Source of the DNA: Bacillota bacterium
GTDB lineage: Bacteria > Bacillota > Clostridia > Acetivibrionales > DSM-1351
Reading direction: 5' to 3'
Assembly (NCBI GenBank): GCA_023412635.1
Contig: JAEYNI010000321.1
Coordinates: forward strand, 1-5,598
Length of the DNA stretch: 5,598 bases
Every line of letters begins with the position of its first letter. The first letter of the stretch is position 1. Of this stretch, positions 1-5,580 are shown in pieces. The translations under genes and the position numbers were made by a program. The notes under the pieces are model-generated. The model ran no database searches. It worked only from the letters and a program-made list of their open reading frames with translations, and was not told the origin of the DNA.

Positions 1-2015
1 ACTATGAGAATGAGCGGCAAAACGAGCTTCAACAGGTTGATCATGATTTCTACAACTCAATTAATCAATATCAGGACTACATAAAGGATCAACCTGTCAT
101 AATTGATGCTAATGGTAATGTACATGAAAATACTGATGTAATTTCAGATATACAAAACAAGGAAATTCAGGATAAAATCAAGGCCGCTAGGGATAAGAAG
201 AATACAGAGATAAAGGAAATTAATGATAAGTATGACAATTACATTGCTGAAATTCAGAAAGATTTAATCAACCAACAGCTCGAAAATTATAAGTCTACGA
301 TCAGTTATCTTAATAACCTTAAAGGTATTTATTATTCAGTGGTTGAAAACGGGAAAACCATCCTTTCAAATGTTATTGGAAATGACTCAATGGAAAACTA
401 TTATAACAACCTACCCTTTTCAGTCAAACTGACTCAAAATAACTGGAATCAATATTTCGGATATAACTACTACACACAATACAGTGTGCCTTCAGATACT
501 GTTGTATATCTTGGTATGTCCCCTGAAAGATATCAAACAGAGGTTACTATCTTTGAGAAGAATTCAAACAATGGCCTGACCGGAATACAAACTTCTGCTA
601 TTGGTCTGATGACCTTTTTAACAGGCCTGATATATCTGATTTATTCTGCCGGAAGACGTTATGACAAGGAAGGTGTTCATCTCGTTGCTGTAGACATTAT
701 TTATCTTGATATAGCATTAGTAGTCAGTGTTGGTGCAATAGCTCTTTGTTTTGCACCCATTGTAGAGTTTCTTCCGCATTTTTATAGAGATAATTTACAA
801 TTTAACACCAGTGTTATTTATTCCATATTCGGCACCATAATTGCATTGGGTACACTAATTGGAATATTATTTGTCACAATGTTCATTAAAAGGCTAAAAA
901 GGCATGAGGCCATTAAACATACCCTGCTTTACAAGCTTGTCAATTGGATTTTTACCAGAATAAAGATTTTCTATTTAAAGATAAAAACGAACATTGGTGG
1001 GATTTTTGATAAAAGTCCTCTGGCAGTGAAACTGGTTCTTATTTTTGGTGTATATGCTGTTCTGACCATAATATCTGCCTTGATGTTTGTGGCCGGTGAT
1101 GAAGCAACGTTTTTTGGCTTTCTTGCTTTAGCAGGCATTAATGTTTTTGCAATTTATTATCTGTTAAAAAACTTAAAAACCTTGATCAATATAAAGATAG
1201 GAGCAGAAAGAGTCCGCGCCGGAGAGTTATCCTATAATATACCCGAACAAGGGATTCCTGAAATCAGATCTCTGGCGGAGTCTGTCAACAAGATAGCAGA
1301 TGGTTTAAAAAATGCAGTAGGCAGCCAGGTAAAATCAGAGCGGATGAAGGCAGAGCTGATAACTAATGTCTCACATGATTTGAAAACCCCTTTAACCTCA
1401 ATAATAACTTATGTTGATCTTTTGAAAAACGAAGGCCTAAATTCGGAAAATGCTGATAAATACCTTGGAATTATTGATTCAAAATCCCAGAGGCTAAAAT
1501 CACTTACAGAGGATTTATTTGAAGCTGCAAAGGCAACAAGCGGGAGTATAGCAGTTAACTACGAAAAACTGAATGTTGCCTCACTGATAAGCCAGGGCCT
1601 AGGCGAGCTGTCAGATAAAATCGAAGCCTCGGGGCTTACTTTCAGAACCAGCTTCCCTTCAGAGAATGTTTATGTCAATGCTGACGGCAAGCTACTTTGG
1701 AGAGTAATTGAAAACCTTTTGTCAAATGTATTCAAGTATGCTCTTCCCAACTCCAGAGTATACATTGATGTTGAACATACAAACGAAAAGGTTAAAATAA
1801 TTGTGAAAAATATTTCAACCTATGAGCTTAACGTAAATGAGGATGAGCTGATGGAACGGTTTAAAAGAGGCGACGCCTCCCGCCACAGTGAAGGTTCAGG
1901 TCTGGGACTTTCAATCGCAAAAAGTCTTACTGAGCTGCAGGGTGGGCACTTCTCTATCAAAATTGACGGAGATTTGTTCAAAGCAATGATTGAATTGCCT
2001 TCAATCATACAATAA
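1..2015 (+). CDS. Membrane sensor histidine kinase, 5'-truncated by window edge
   Basis: The frame is open from base 3, so the N-terminus lies upstream and 670 residues are visible. By family knowledge it autophosphorylates a His and passes the phosphate to a response regulator, probably encoded next to it outside the window. Visible residues 1-110 are charged and coiled-coil-like, probably part of an extracytoplasmic sensor. Hydrophobic segments lie near 195-216, 231-256, 271-295, 340-365 and 370-389. A HAMP-like linker (390-440) leads to the HisKA motif VSHDLKTPLTS with His458. The ATPase domain has N-box ENLLSNVFKYA (from about 570) and G2 box GSGLGLSIAKSL (from 631). The usual DxGxG G1 box is replaced by VKNISTYELNVNEDEL, followed by ERFKRGDASRH, a pattern I associate with a Firmicute kinase subfamily. 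The GTG at 339 has no Shine-Dalgarno and lies inside the open frame, so it is not the start. The stimulus cannot be inferred. Confidence 0.93.
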   Translation, partial: YENERQNELQQVDHDFYNSINQYQDYIKDQPVIIDANGNVHENTDVISDIQNKEIQDKIKAARDKKNTEIKEINDKYDNYIAEIQKDLINQQLENYKSTISYLNNLKGIYYSVVENGKTILSNVIGNDSMENYYNNLPFSVKLTQNNWNQYFGYNYYTQYSVPSDTVVYLGMSPERYQTEVTIFEKNSNNGLTGIQTSAIGLMTFLTGLIYLIYSAGRRYDKEGVHLVAVDIIYLDIALVVSVGAIALCFAPIVEFLPHFYRDNLQFNTSVIYSIFGTIIALGTLIGILFVTMFIKRLKRHEAIKHTLLYKLVNWIFTRIKIFYLKIKTNIGGIFDKSPLAVKLVLIFGVYAVLTIISALMFVAGDEATFFGFLALAGINVFAIYYLLKNLKTLINIKIGAERVRAGELSYNIPEQGIPEIRSLAESVNKIADGLKNAVGSQVKSERMKAELITNVSHDLKTPLTSIITYVDLLKNEGLNSENADKYLGIIDSKSQRLKSLTEDLFEAAKATSGSIAVNYEKLNVASLISQGLGELSDKIEASGLTFRTSFPSENVYVNADGKLLWRVIENLLSNVFKYALPNSRVYIDVEHTNEKVKIIVKNISTYELNVNEDELMERFKRGDASRHSEGSGLGLSIAKSLTELQGGHFSIKIDGDLFKAMIELPSIIQ

Positions 2016-2050
2016 GCCAGAACAAAAACTAAAATTTATCGTAATATAAA

Positions 2051-2110
2051 GTGCCCTAATTGAATCTCACTCATATTTTACTATCCTATGTGTGAGGTCA
2101 ATCAGGGCAT
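2051..2110. terminator. Long imperfect stem-loop between convergent genes, probable terminator
   Basis: Arms at 2051-2070 and 2092-2110 pair over about 19 positions with a few G-U or mismatched positions and one bulge, around a 21-base loop. Read on the - strand, the stem is followed by TTTATATT, a weak T-tract. Read on the + strand, the following sequence (TGATTATATA) is poorer. It lies 35 bases after the kinase stop and downstream of the - strand hydrolase, so it probably stops transcription from one or both sides. If the 27-bp repeats mark an insertion, this would be the original terminator of the acetyltransferase gene. Confidence 0.55.
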
Positions 2111-2114
2111 TGAT

Positions 2115-2141
2115 TATATATGAAACCAGTAAAATGGTTTC
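2115..2141. repeat. 27-bp direct repeat, copy A (intergenic), with hairpin
   Basis: This copy matches 3403-3429 at 26 of 27 positions in the same orientation; the only difference is base 2122. The shared core AAACCAGTAAAATGGTTT is at 2123-2140. The core is itself an inverted repeat, and in this copy the arms extend to a perfect 11 bp (2118-2128 with 2135-2145) around a 6-base loop. On the - strand it reads KPFYWFHI then TAA, almost the same as the C-terminus of the acetyltransferase (KPFYWFDI then TAG) and in the same frame. It therefore looks like a duplicated gene 3' end rather than a random hairpin. No T-tract follows on either strand, so a terminator role is doubtful. Confidence 0.75.
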
Positions 2142-2170
2142 ATATCCTTCAAAATTATTAACTTCATATG

Positions 2171-3166
2171 TTATTTCATAACAGAAGGAATAATATATTT
2201 ACCCACAATCGTCTTGTTCTCTAAATGAGGACCCTGTAAATCTGATGTAATAACCGTAACAATGTCTAAATCCGGGATTACATAAATCAACTGTCCTCCG
2301 TATCCAAAGGCATAATAAGCTGAGTAATTTTCAATCTCTGTAATCCACCAGAGATATCCGTACCTATCTCCACCTGGCGCTCCTCCCGCAGTTTGCTCTG
2401 TAGTTGATTGTTTAATCCATTCAATCGGTATGATTTGTTTATCCTTCCATTTCCCTTTATTTAGATACAGCTGGCCAAACTTTGCCATATCCCTTGTTCT
2501 TAGGGTAAGTTCTGCACAACCAATATTGTTACCAAGGCTGTCCGCGGGCCATGTAAAATTAGTAATACCTAATTCGTTAAATATGTATTCACAAGCATAA
2601 TCACTCGCCTTTACCCCAGAAACCTTCGAAAGTATAGCTGAAAGCATATGCACTCCAGGATCATTATAATTAAATTTATAACCTGGTTCCGACTCTAAAA
2701 TTTCTGTAAATAATCCTTGAATAGGATTATCAAATTGAATCCACTGCACCCATTGCATATAAGACATAAAATCATATGGAATCCCCGAGGTCATTGTAAG
2801 TAGATGTTTTATGGAAATGCTATTTATTCTTGCATCCATTTCCTGAATCACGTATTCAGGGAGCAAATCCACAACCTTAACCTCAATATCCTGTAAATCA
2901 CCTTTTTTAATTGCAATCCCAATTAATGCTGATAAAATACTTTTTGTTACAGATCTTATTTGATGAAGTGAGTCTACAGTAGCCCCATTATAGTACTCCT
3001 CAAATATAATATTTCCATGTCTTAAAACAAGCGAACTTGTTATATGAGAAAACTTATTTTTTATATCCTCATGAAGTTCTTTCAACAGAAGAGGATTCAT
3101 ACCATCATCTTCTGGATTTGTTTTCTTTAGTACAGTTTCTGGAATATAATCTATACTTGCTTTCAC
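2171..3166 (-). CDS. Serine hydrolase, beta-lactamase/esterase (class C-like) family
   Basis: The 331-residue protein belongs to the serine beta-lactamase-fold family that includes class C enzymes, EstB-type esterases and 6-aminohexanoate-dimer hydrolase (NylB). The nucleophile motif SVTK is at 72-75 (IRSVTKSILSALIG), and LLTMTSGIP at 122-130 is a family hallmark. The second motif is Y167-N-D in FNYNDPGVHMLSAIL, where the usual third residue is N or S. GYGGQ at 288-292 stands in place of the K/HxG motif, as in NylB-like enzymes. No signal peptide is visible, so the enzyme is probably cytoplasmic, which argues against a secreted antibiotic-inactivating lactamase. The substrate is unknown; an ester or amide is likely. 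I chose GTG at 3166 because AAGGTGG lies 8 bases upstream. The in-frame GTG at 3178 would overlap that site and would add only four residues. It has its own promoter and operator. Confidence 0.88.
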   Translation of the reverse strand: MKASIDYIPETVLKKTNPEDDGMNPLLLKELHEDIKNKFSHITSSLVLRHGNIIFEEYYNGATVDSLHQIRSVTKSILSALIGIAIKKGDLQDIEVKVVDLLPEYVIQEMDARINSISIKHLLTMTSGIPYDFMSYMQWVQWIQFDNPIQGLFTEILESEPGYKFNYNDPGVHMLSAILSKVSGVKASDYACEYIFNELGITNFTWPADSLGNNIGCAELTLRTRDMAKFGQLYLNKGKWKDKQIIPIEWIKQSTTEQTAGGAPGGDRYGYLWWITEIENYSAYYAFGYGGQLIYVIPDLDIVTVITSDLQGPHLENKTIVGKYIIPSVMK

Positions 3167-3174
3167 ATCCACAC

Positions 3175-3181
3175 CCACCTT
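3175..3181 (-). promoter_or_regulatory. Ribosome binding site of the serine hydrolase
   Basis: AAGGTGG on the - strand lies 8 bases before the GTG at 3166. It overlaps the alternative GTG at 3178 and lies only 2 bases from the GTG at 3172, so it favours 3166 as the true start. Confidence 0.6.
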
Positions 3182-3216
3182 AACATCTCATTTTTAAACA
3201 ACTTCAAACATATTCG

Positions 3217-3247
3217 TATAATGTTTATGTATATTATAAACATTATA
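3217..3247. promoter_or_regulatory. Perfect palindrome over the hydrolase promoter, probable operator
   Basis: TATAATGTTTAT at 3217-3228 is repeated as a perfect reverse complement at 3236-3247, around a 7-base spacer. It covers the -10 hexamer (3233-3238), part of the -10/-35 spacer and the predicted transcription start near 3225. A dimeric repressor bound here would block RNA polymerase directly. The half-site does not match operators I can name with confidence, and no DNA-binding regulator is encoded in the window. In RNA or single-stranded DNA it could also form an AT-rich hairpin. Confidence 0.6.
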
Positions 3248-3262
3248 TCCAATCAGTGTCAA
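3233..3262 (-). promoter_or_regulatory. Sigma-A-type promoter of the serine hydrolase
   Basis: On the - strand, the -35 TTGACA (3257-3262) and -10 TATAAT (3233-3238) both match consensus exactly, with an 18-base spacer. The expected start is near 3225, giving an untranslated leader of roughly 60 bases. Such a strong promoter overlapped by a palindrome suggests a gene held off by a repressor and strongly induced when released. Confidence 0.75.
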
Positions 3263-3283
3263 TAATACAGTAGCAATTGATAT

Positions 3284-3317
3284 AAAAAATACCGCACTTA
3301 ATTGTGAATGTGCGGTA
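3284..3317 (-). terminator. Rho-independent terminator of the acetyltransferase gene
   Basis: On the - strand, TACCGCAC (3317-3310) pairs perfectly with GTGCGGTA (3297-3290) around a 12-base loop and is followed at once by TTTTTT (3289-3284). It lies about 85 bases past the acetyltransferase stop. It sits just upstream of the hydrolase -35 box and so insulates the hydrolase from read-through. Confidence 0.85.
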
Positions 3318-3329
3318 AGCGGATTTTAG

Positions 3330-3360
3330 TTAGCAAAGCCTGTATATCAGGTTTTGTTGA
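3330..3360 (+). other. Imperfect 13-bp hairpin, more stable in a + strand transcript
   Basis: TTAGCAAAGCCTG (3330-3342) and CAGGTTTTGTTGA (3348-3360) flank TATAT. As + strand RNA all 13 positions pair, three of them G-U. As - strand RNA those three become A-C mismatches, so the structure favours a + strand transcript although no + strand gene is nearby. It lies between the acetyltransferase stop and its terminator. No function can be assigned. Confidence 0.4.
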
Positions 3361-3401
3361 ATCTTCATGAAATATTTATATACTTTAGTCATTTCTTGTT
3401 G

Positions 3402-4211
3402 CTATATATCAAACCAGTAAAATGGTTTCTTCTTAAATAGATCAAATCCTGCTTTTACTGCCGTCTTTCTGGAGGCAGTGTTAGAATCAATACAGTTCCA
3501 TTGAGCAACGAGTTCTCTAATTGCACACTCATTAACAAAGTACTGAGTTAAAATATATGCCAATCCTTTTTTTCTATGTTCCTGTATTGTCTCAATATCA
3601 ATAGGTACTACATTTTTATATCTTGCTGTTCCTATAATCACTGAGACTATGGATTTATCCAGTGTAGCAACGAATGCTAAGCTTTTCGTGAAGAACTGCT
3701 CAAAACTTTCCCACGAACCTAATAATCTATCAGTCAGGAATTCGGCATTAACATATTTACCAGCCTTCAACTGTTCAATAAAATGCGGGTCTACCTTAAT
3801 AATATTGTATTTATCCGGTGTCTCCAAATTGTAAAGGCCGGATTTTCTATAGAAATATTCGTCTTCCTGATTGATGTTTTTATCGGTGAATAACCCCAAT
3901 ATGTATTCTTCTGCTTTTTCACTTGCCATAGAAAACTCAAAACCATCAACCCCCCTGCTTTTTAATTCCACAAAAAACACTTCTCTGAGAAATTCGTTAA
4001 ACTTATCATAAACAGCATTATTCTTTGGCTCACCTAGAATTGCAAAGCCTCCGACCGCATTGGAATACACCAATGCTAATTCCGGATTTTTTACATCGTC
4101 TATCCAGATATCTCCTTTGCATTCACCGGCTAATATTCCCGAATAACTTGGATTATCCTCGGATAAAATGTTTGTATAAACTCCAGATTTTACATTATAT
4201 ACGCGCTTCAT
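3402..4211 (-). CDS. GNAT-family N-acetyltransferase, two-domain form
   Basis: The 269-residue protein shows the GNAT acetyl-CoA-binding signature near its C-terminus. Motif A is IETIQEHRKKGLAYILTQ from 206, with the Q/RxxGxA-type pyrophosphate loop as QEHRKKGLA. Motif B is WNCIDSNTASRKTAVKAGF at 238-256. The preceding strand, SIVSVIIGTARYKNVVPIDIET, is the expected acceptor-side beta region. Residues 1-130 form an extra N-terminal domain with no motif I recognise. Together these resemble the longer Firmicute GNAT proteins (GNAT_acetyltran family, a tentative placement) rather than the usual 150-residue enzymes. It should transfer acetyl from acetyl-CoA to an amine; the acceptor is unknown. 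No signal peptide or membrane segment is seen. ATG is supported by AAGGAG 6 bases upstream. I see no strong promoter in the 200 bases upstream; TTGAAA with TAAAAG at 17 bases is a weak candidate. Its last codons form direct repeat copy B. Confidence 0.85.
   Translation of the reverse strand: MKRVYNVKSGVYTNILSEDNPSYSGILAGECKGDIWIDDVKNPELALVYSNAVGGFAILGEPKNNAVYDKFNEFLREVFFVELKSRGVDGFEFSMASEKAEEYILGLFTDKNINQEDEYFYRKSGLYNLETPDKYNIIKVDPHFIEQLKAGKYVNAEFLTDRLLGSWESFEQFFTKSLAFVATLDKSIVSVIIGTARYKNVVPIDIETIQEHRKKGLAYILTQYFVNECAIRELVAQWNCIDSNTASRKTAVKAGFDLFKKKPFYWFDI
3403..3429. repeat. 27-bp direct repeat, copy B (acetyltransferase 3' end)
   Basis: This copy encodes the final KPFYWFDI of the acetyltransferase and the start of its TAG stop. 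It shares 26 of 27 bases with 2115-2141. The core AAACCAGTAAAATGGTTT at 3411-3428 has 6-bp arms around a 6-base loop. Base 3410 breaks the longer pairing seen in copy A. Confidence 0.75.
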
Positions 4212-4217
4212 TACTAT

Positions 4218-4223
4218 CTCCTT
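4218..4223 (-). promoter_or_regulatory. Ribosome binding site of the acetyltransferase
   Basis: AAGGAG on the - strand lies 6 bases before the ATG at 4211, at near-ideal spacing, and fixes this start. Confidence 0.8.
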
Positions 4224-4291
4224 AACTTAAGACTAGATTATTCCTCTTTTAGACTTCTTGTCCGAGGATTTCAATCGTAAAGATTCAAACT

Positions 4292-4411
4292 TTATATTAT
4301 TTTCGTTATCTGCGTCTGCAAGTCCTCAACTGCTTCTCTTTCAGCTCCTTGCATAGAACGGCTGAAAAAGCCCGCAACACTCAATGCAGTCCCGAGAATA
4401 CGGAAGTATAA
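4292..4411 (-). pseudogene. Orphan 3' coding remnant, in frame after the lipoprotein stop
   Basis: Directly after the lipoprotein TAA, and in the same frame, come 39 sense codons and a TAA. The peptide looks like a real protein C-terminus: a hydrophobic stretch containing GTALSVAGFFSRSM, then an acidic amphipathic stretch with EREAVEDLQTQ. GC content, counted by hand over the 39 codons, is about 44%, well above the neighbouring genes. I do not recognise the family. There is no convincing start with a Shine-Dalgarno: the only ATG is codon 20, and TTG at codon 10 is unsupported. It is most likely the 3' end of a gene lost by deletion or by insertion of the lipoprotein gene. A chance open frame, or a natural extension of the lipoprotein by read-through, is less likely but not excluded. 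Confidence 0.45.
4336..4370. repeat. 10-bp inverted repeat inside the remnant
   Basis: CTCTTTCAGC (4336-4345) pairs with GCTGAAAAAG (4361-4370) around a 15-base loop, with one non-Watson-Crick position. Neither strand shows a T-tract after the stem, so it does not look like a terminator. It overlaps the remnant coding block and may simply reflect its sequence. Confidence 0.3.
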
Positions 4412-5368
4412 TTAATCCCCGCTCCAAAAGTAAAGCATACCCTTTTCACTATTTTGTAACTCTACAAAGTAACGGTTTAAATTCCTTTCACCGGGATAAA
4501 AATATGCATCAATAACTTTTATTTCTATGACTTCAAATTGCCTAGGTTCTTCCCAGCTAGGTTCAAAATTCTTTGGCATTTCTTCAGCAGGTATGAAATA
4601 GGCTTCTCCTCCACCGAACTTATAGGTCTTCCCCAGGTATTTTCCAATATCATTATCTCTTTGAACAAACTGATTATCCTTAATTTCATACCAAGCGGAA
4701 CAGAACTTGGGATCAAATTTTGAAATGAAACATCCTGGTATAAAACTATCCTTTCCATCAAAGAGTACATCACTTGGAAGACTACCAATCTTATAAAGCT
4801 CAGTTCCATTATATCTGTAAAAAGTAAACGCTGGATCGCCACTTGGTCCTTCATCAAAATATGCAATTTCTATAAATTTATCATTTTTGTCGAGATCAAT
4901 TATTCTGACTTCACCGTCTGATGTATGATCCATGTAAATTTCCTCATTAATATTATCTACTTGTAAATACGTCTGAATATTCTTTTCTCTCCCCGAATGG
5001 CCCTGTAATAACAAGATTATATTATCCAAGCTTCCATCCAGATTAAGATCATATTCCCCTTTAACTGTAAATGAAAGCGGTTCTTCTTTAGTGCCATTTA
5101 TATTTACATCAAAATCATATTTAATAAAATACTCTTTAATTGGCTTGAAATTATTAATATCTATTTCCTCTAAAACATTATCCTTTTTCTCATTTGTAGT
5201 TTCTGCCGTGGTACTTATGTATGAAGTTGTTGGATTCACTACATCAATACTCTTGTGACTAGTTTCATTAAATGAGTCCTTACAACCAGATAATAATGAA
5301 GCCAGTAAAAAGCAAGAACAGATCGCTAAAATAACCCCTTTATGATTTCTCACATGTCTTAGATCCAA
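4412..5368 (-). CDS. Secreted lipoprotein with acidic Ca-binding-like loop and SH3-like C-terminus
   Basis: The 318-residue protein begins with a type II signal peptide: basic residues RHVRNHK, a hydrophobic core GVILAICSCFLLASLL, and lipobox LSGC with lipidated Cys29. It should be anchored to the outer face of the membrane. Residues 30-65 are a Ser/Thr/Asn-rich linker. Residues 107-117 (DLNLDGSLDNI) resemble a DxNxDGxxD calcium-binding loop, as in FG-GAP/VCBS-like or dockerin-like repeats. A second acidic segment, DLDKNDKFIEI, starts at 158. The tail from about 278 to KGMLYFWSGD resembles a bacterial SH3-type fold and looks complete, so the stop seems natural. The function is unknown; surface binding is plausible. 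The start is TTG at 5368, chosen because GGAGG lies 6 bases upstream; the GTG at 5353 would give a shorter signal peptide but lacks such a site. Confidence 0.8.
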   Translation of the reverse strand: MDLRHVRNHKGVILAICSCFLLASLLSGCKDSFNETSHKSIDVVNPTTSYISTTAETTNEKKDNVLEEIDINNFKPIKEYFIKYDFDVNINGTKEEPLSFTVKGEYDLNLDGSLDNIILLLQGHSGREKNIQTYLQVDNINEEIYMDHTSDGEVRIIDLDKNDKFIEIAYFDEGPSGDPAFTFYRYNGTELYKIGSLPSDVLFDGKDSFIPGCFISKFDPKFCSAWYEIKDNQFVQRDNDIGKYLGKTYKFGGGEAYFIPAEEMPKNFEPSWEEPRQFEVIEIKVIDAYFYPGERNLNRYFVELQNSEKGMLYFWSGD

Positions 5369-5374
5369 AATAAA

Positions 5375-5379
5375 CCTCC
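5375..5379 (-). promoter_or_regulatory. Ribosome binding site that supports the TTG start of the lipoprotein
   Basis: GGAGG on the - strand lies 6 bases before the TTG at 5368. The next in-frame start, GTG at 5353, is 21 bases away and too far to use it. Confidence 0.7.
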
Positions 5380-5430
5380 AAATGAATAAAATATTAACAT
5401 ACTATTTATCTCTTAAAGTAATTCTTCAAT

Positions 5431-5462
5431 ATTATACTACATATGGATTAAGCTGGAGTCAA
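5431..5462 (-). promoter_or_regulatory. Candidate promoter of the lipoprotein gene
   Basis: On the - strand, TTGACT (5457-5462) is followed after 20 bases by a perfect TATAAT (5431-5436), or after 17 bases by TAGTAT. The first -10 is stronger but the spacing is long; the second has good spacing but a weaker match. The start would lie about 55-60 bases before the TTG codon. Confidence 0.45.
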
Positions 5463-5488
5463 TAAGTAACGAAATATTATTATAAACC

Positions 5489-5516
5489 TTGCACTATTAA
5501 AGATAAATGCTATATA
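5489..5516 (+). promoter_or_regulatory. Weak candidate promoter for the gene starting at 5581
   Basis: TTGCAC (5489-5494) and TATATA (5511-5516) are 16 bases apart on the + strand. Both match consensus only partly in an AT-rich region, so this may be chance. Its placement upstream of a possible + strand start, divergent from the lipoprotein promoter, is the main support. Confidence 0.25.
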
Positions 5517-5580
5517 TTTTTTCTGTCACAAGGGGAGAATAAACACATTTACTATTTATATATGAAAGGGAAAATAATTC

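Larger units (their letters stand above)
2115..3429. other. Candidate inserted cassette bounded by 27-bp direct repeats
   Basis: The segment between repeat copies A and B carries one complete gene, the serine hydrolase, with its own consensus promoter and palindromic operator. It also carries a terminator that now ends the acetyltransferase transcript. Copy B is the natural 3' end of the acetyltransferase gene and copy A is an isolated duplicate of that end. Integrative elements that target gene 3' ends leave exactly this arrangement (established for tRNA and some protein-gene targets). No integrase or transposase is encoded inside, so any mobilisation would need a recombinase elsewhere. Tandem duplication of an acetyltransferase gene followed by loss is an alternative. 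The repeats are seen; the cassette reading is inference. Confidence 0.3.

Noticed and set aside
339..341. GTG as the start of the histidine kinase
   Set aside because: The frame is open back to base 3, no Shine-Dalgarno precedes it, and the upstream coiled-coil sequence is protein-like.
1820..2008. Open frame antisense to the kinase 3' end
   Set aside because: It overlaps the conserved G2-box region of the kinase and is a shadow of that coding sequence.
2118..2145. Perfect 11-bp hairpin as a rho-independent terminator
   Set aside because: No T-tract follows on either strand, and the sequence is better explained as part of the 27-bp direct repeat.
2114..2167. 17-codon open frame as a real small gene
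   Set aside because: It has no suitable ribosome site, and its only recognisable part is the duplicated end of the acetyltransferase.
4025..4225. + strand open frame across the acetyltransferase N-terminus
   Set aside because: It is antisense to a well-supported gene and has no promoter or ribosome site.
4525..4866. 113-codon open frame on the - strand
   Set aside because: It lies wholly inside the lipoprotein gene in another frame, with no ribosome site; the lipoprotein has a clear signal peptide and domain features.
5531..5537. AGGGGAG as a ribosome binding site
   Set aside because: No ATG, GTG or TTG lies within a usable distance downstream; the nearest ATG is about 24 bases away.
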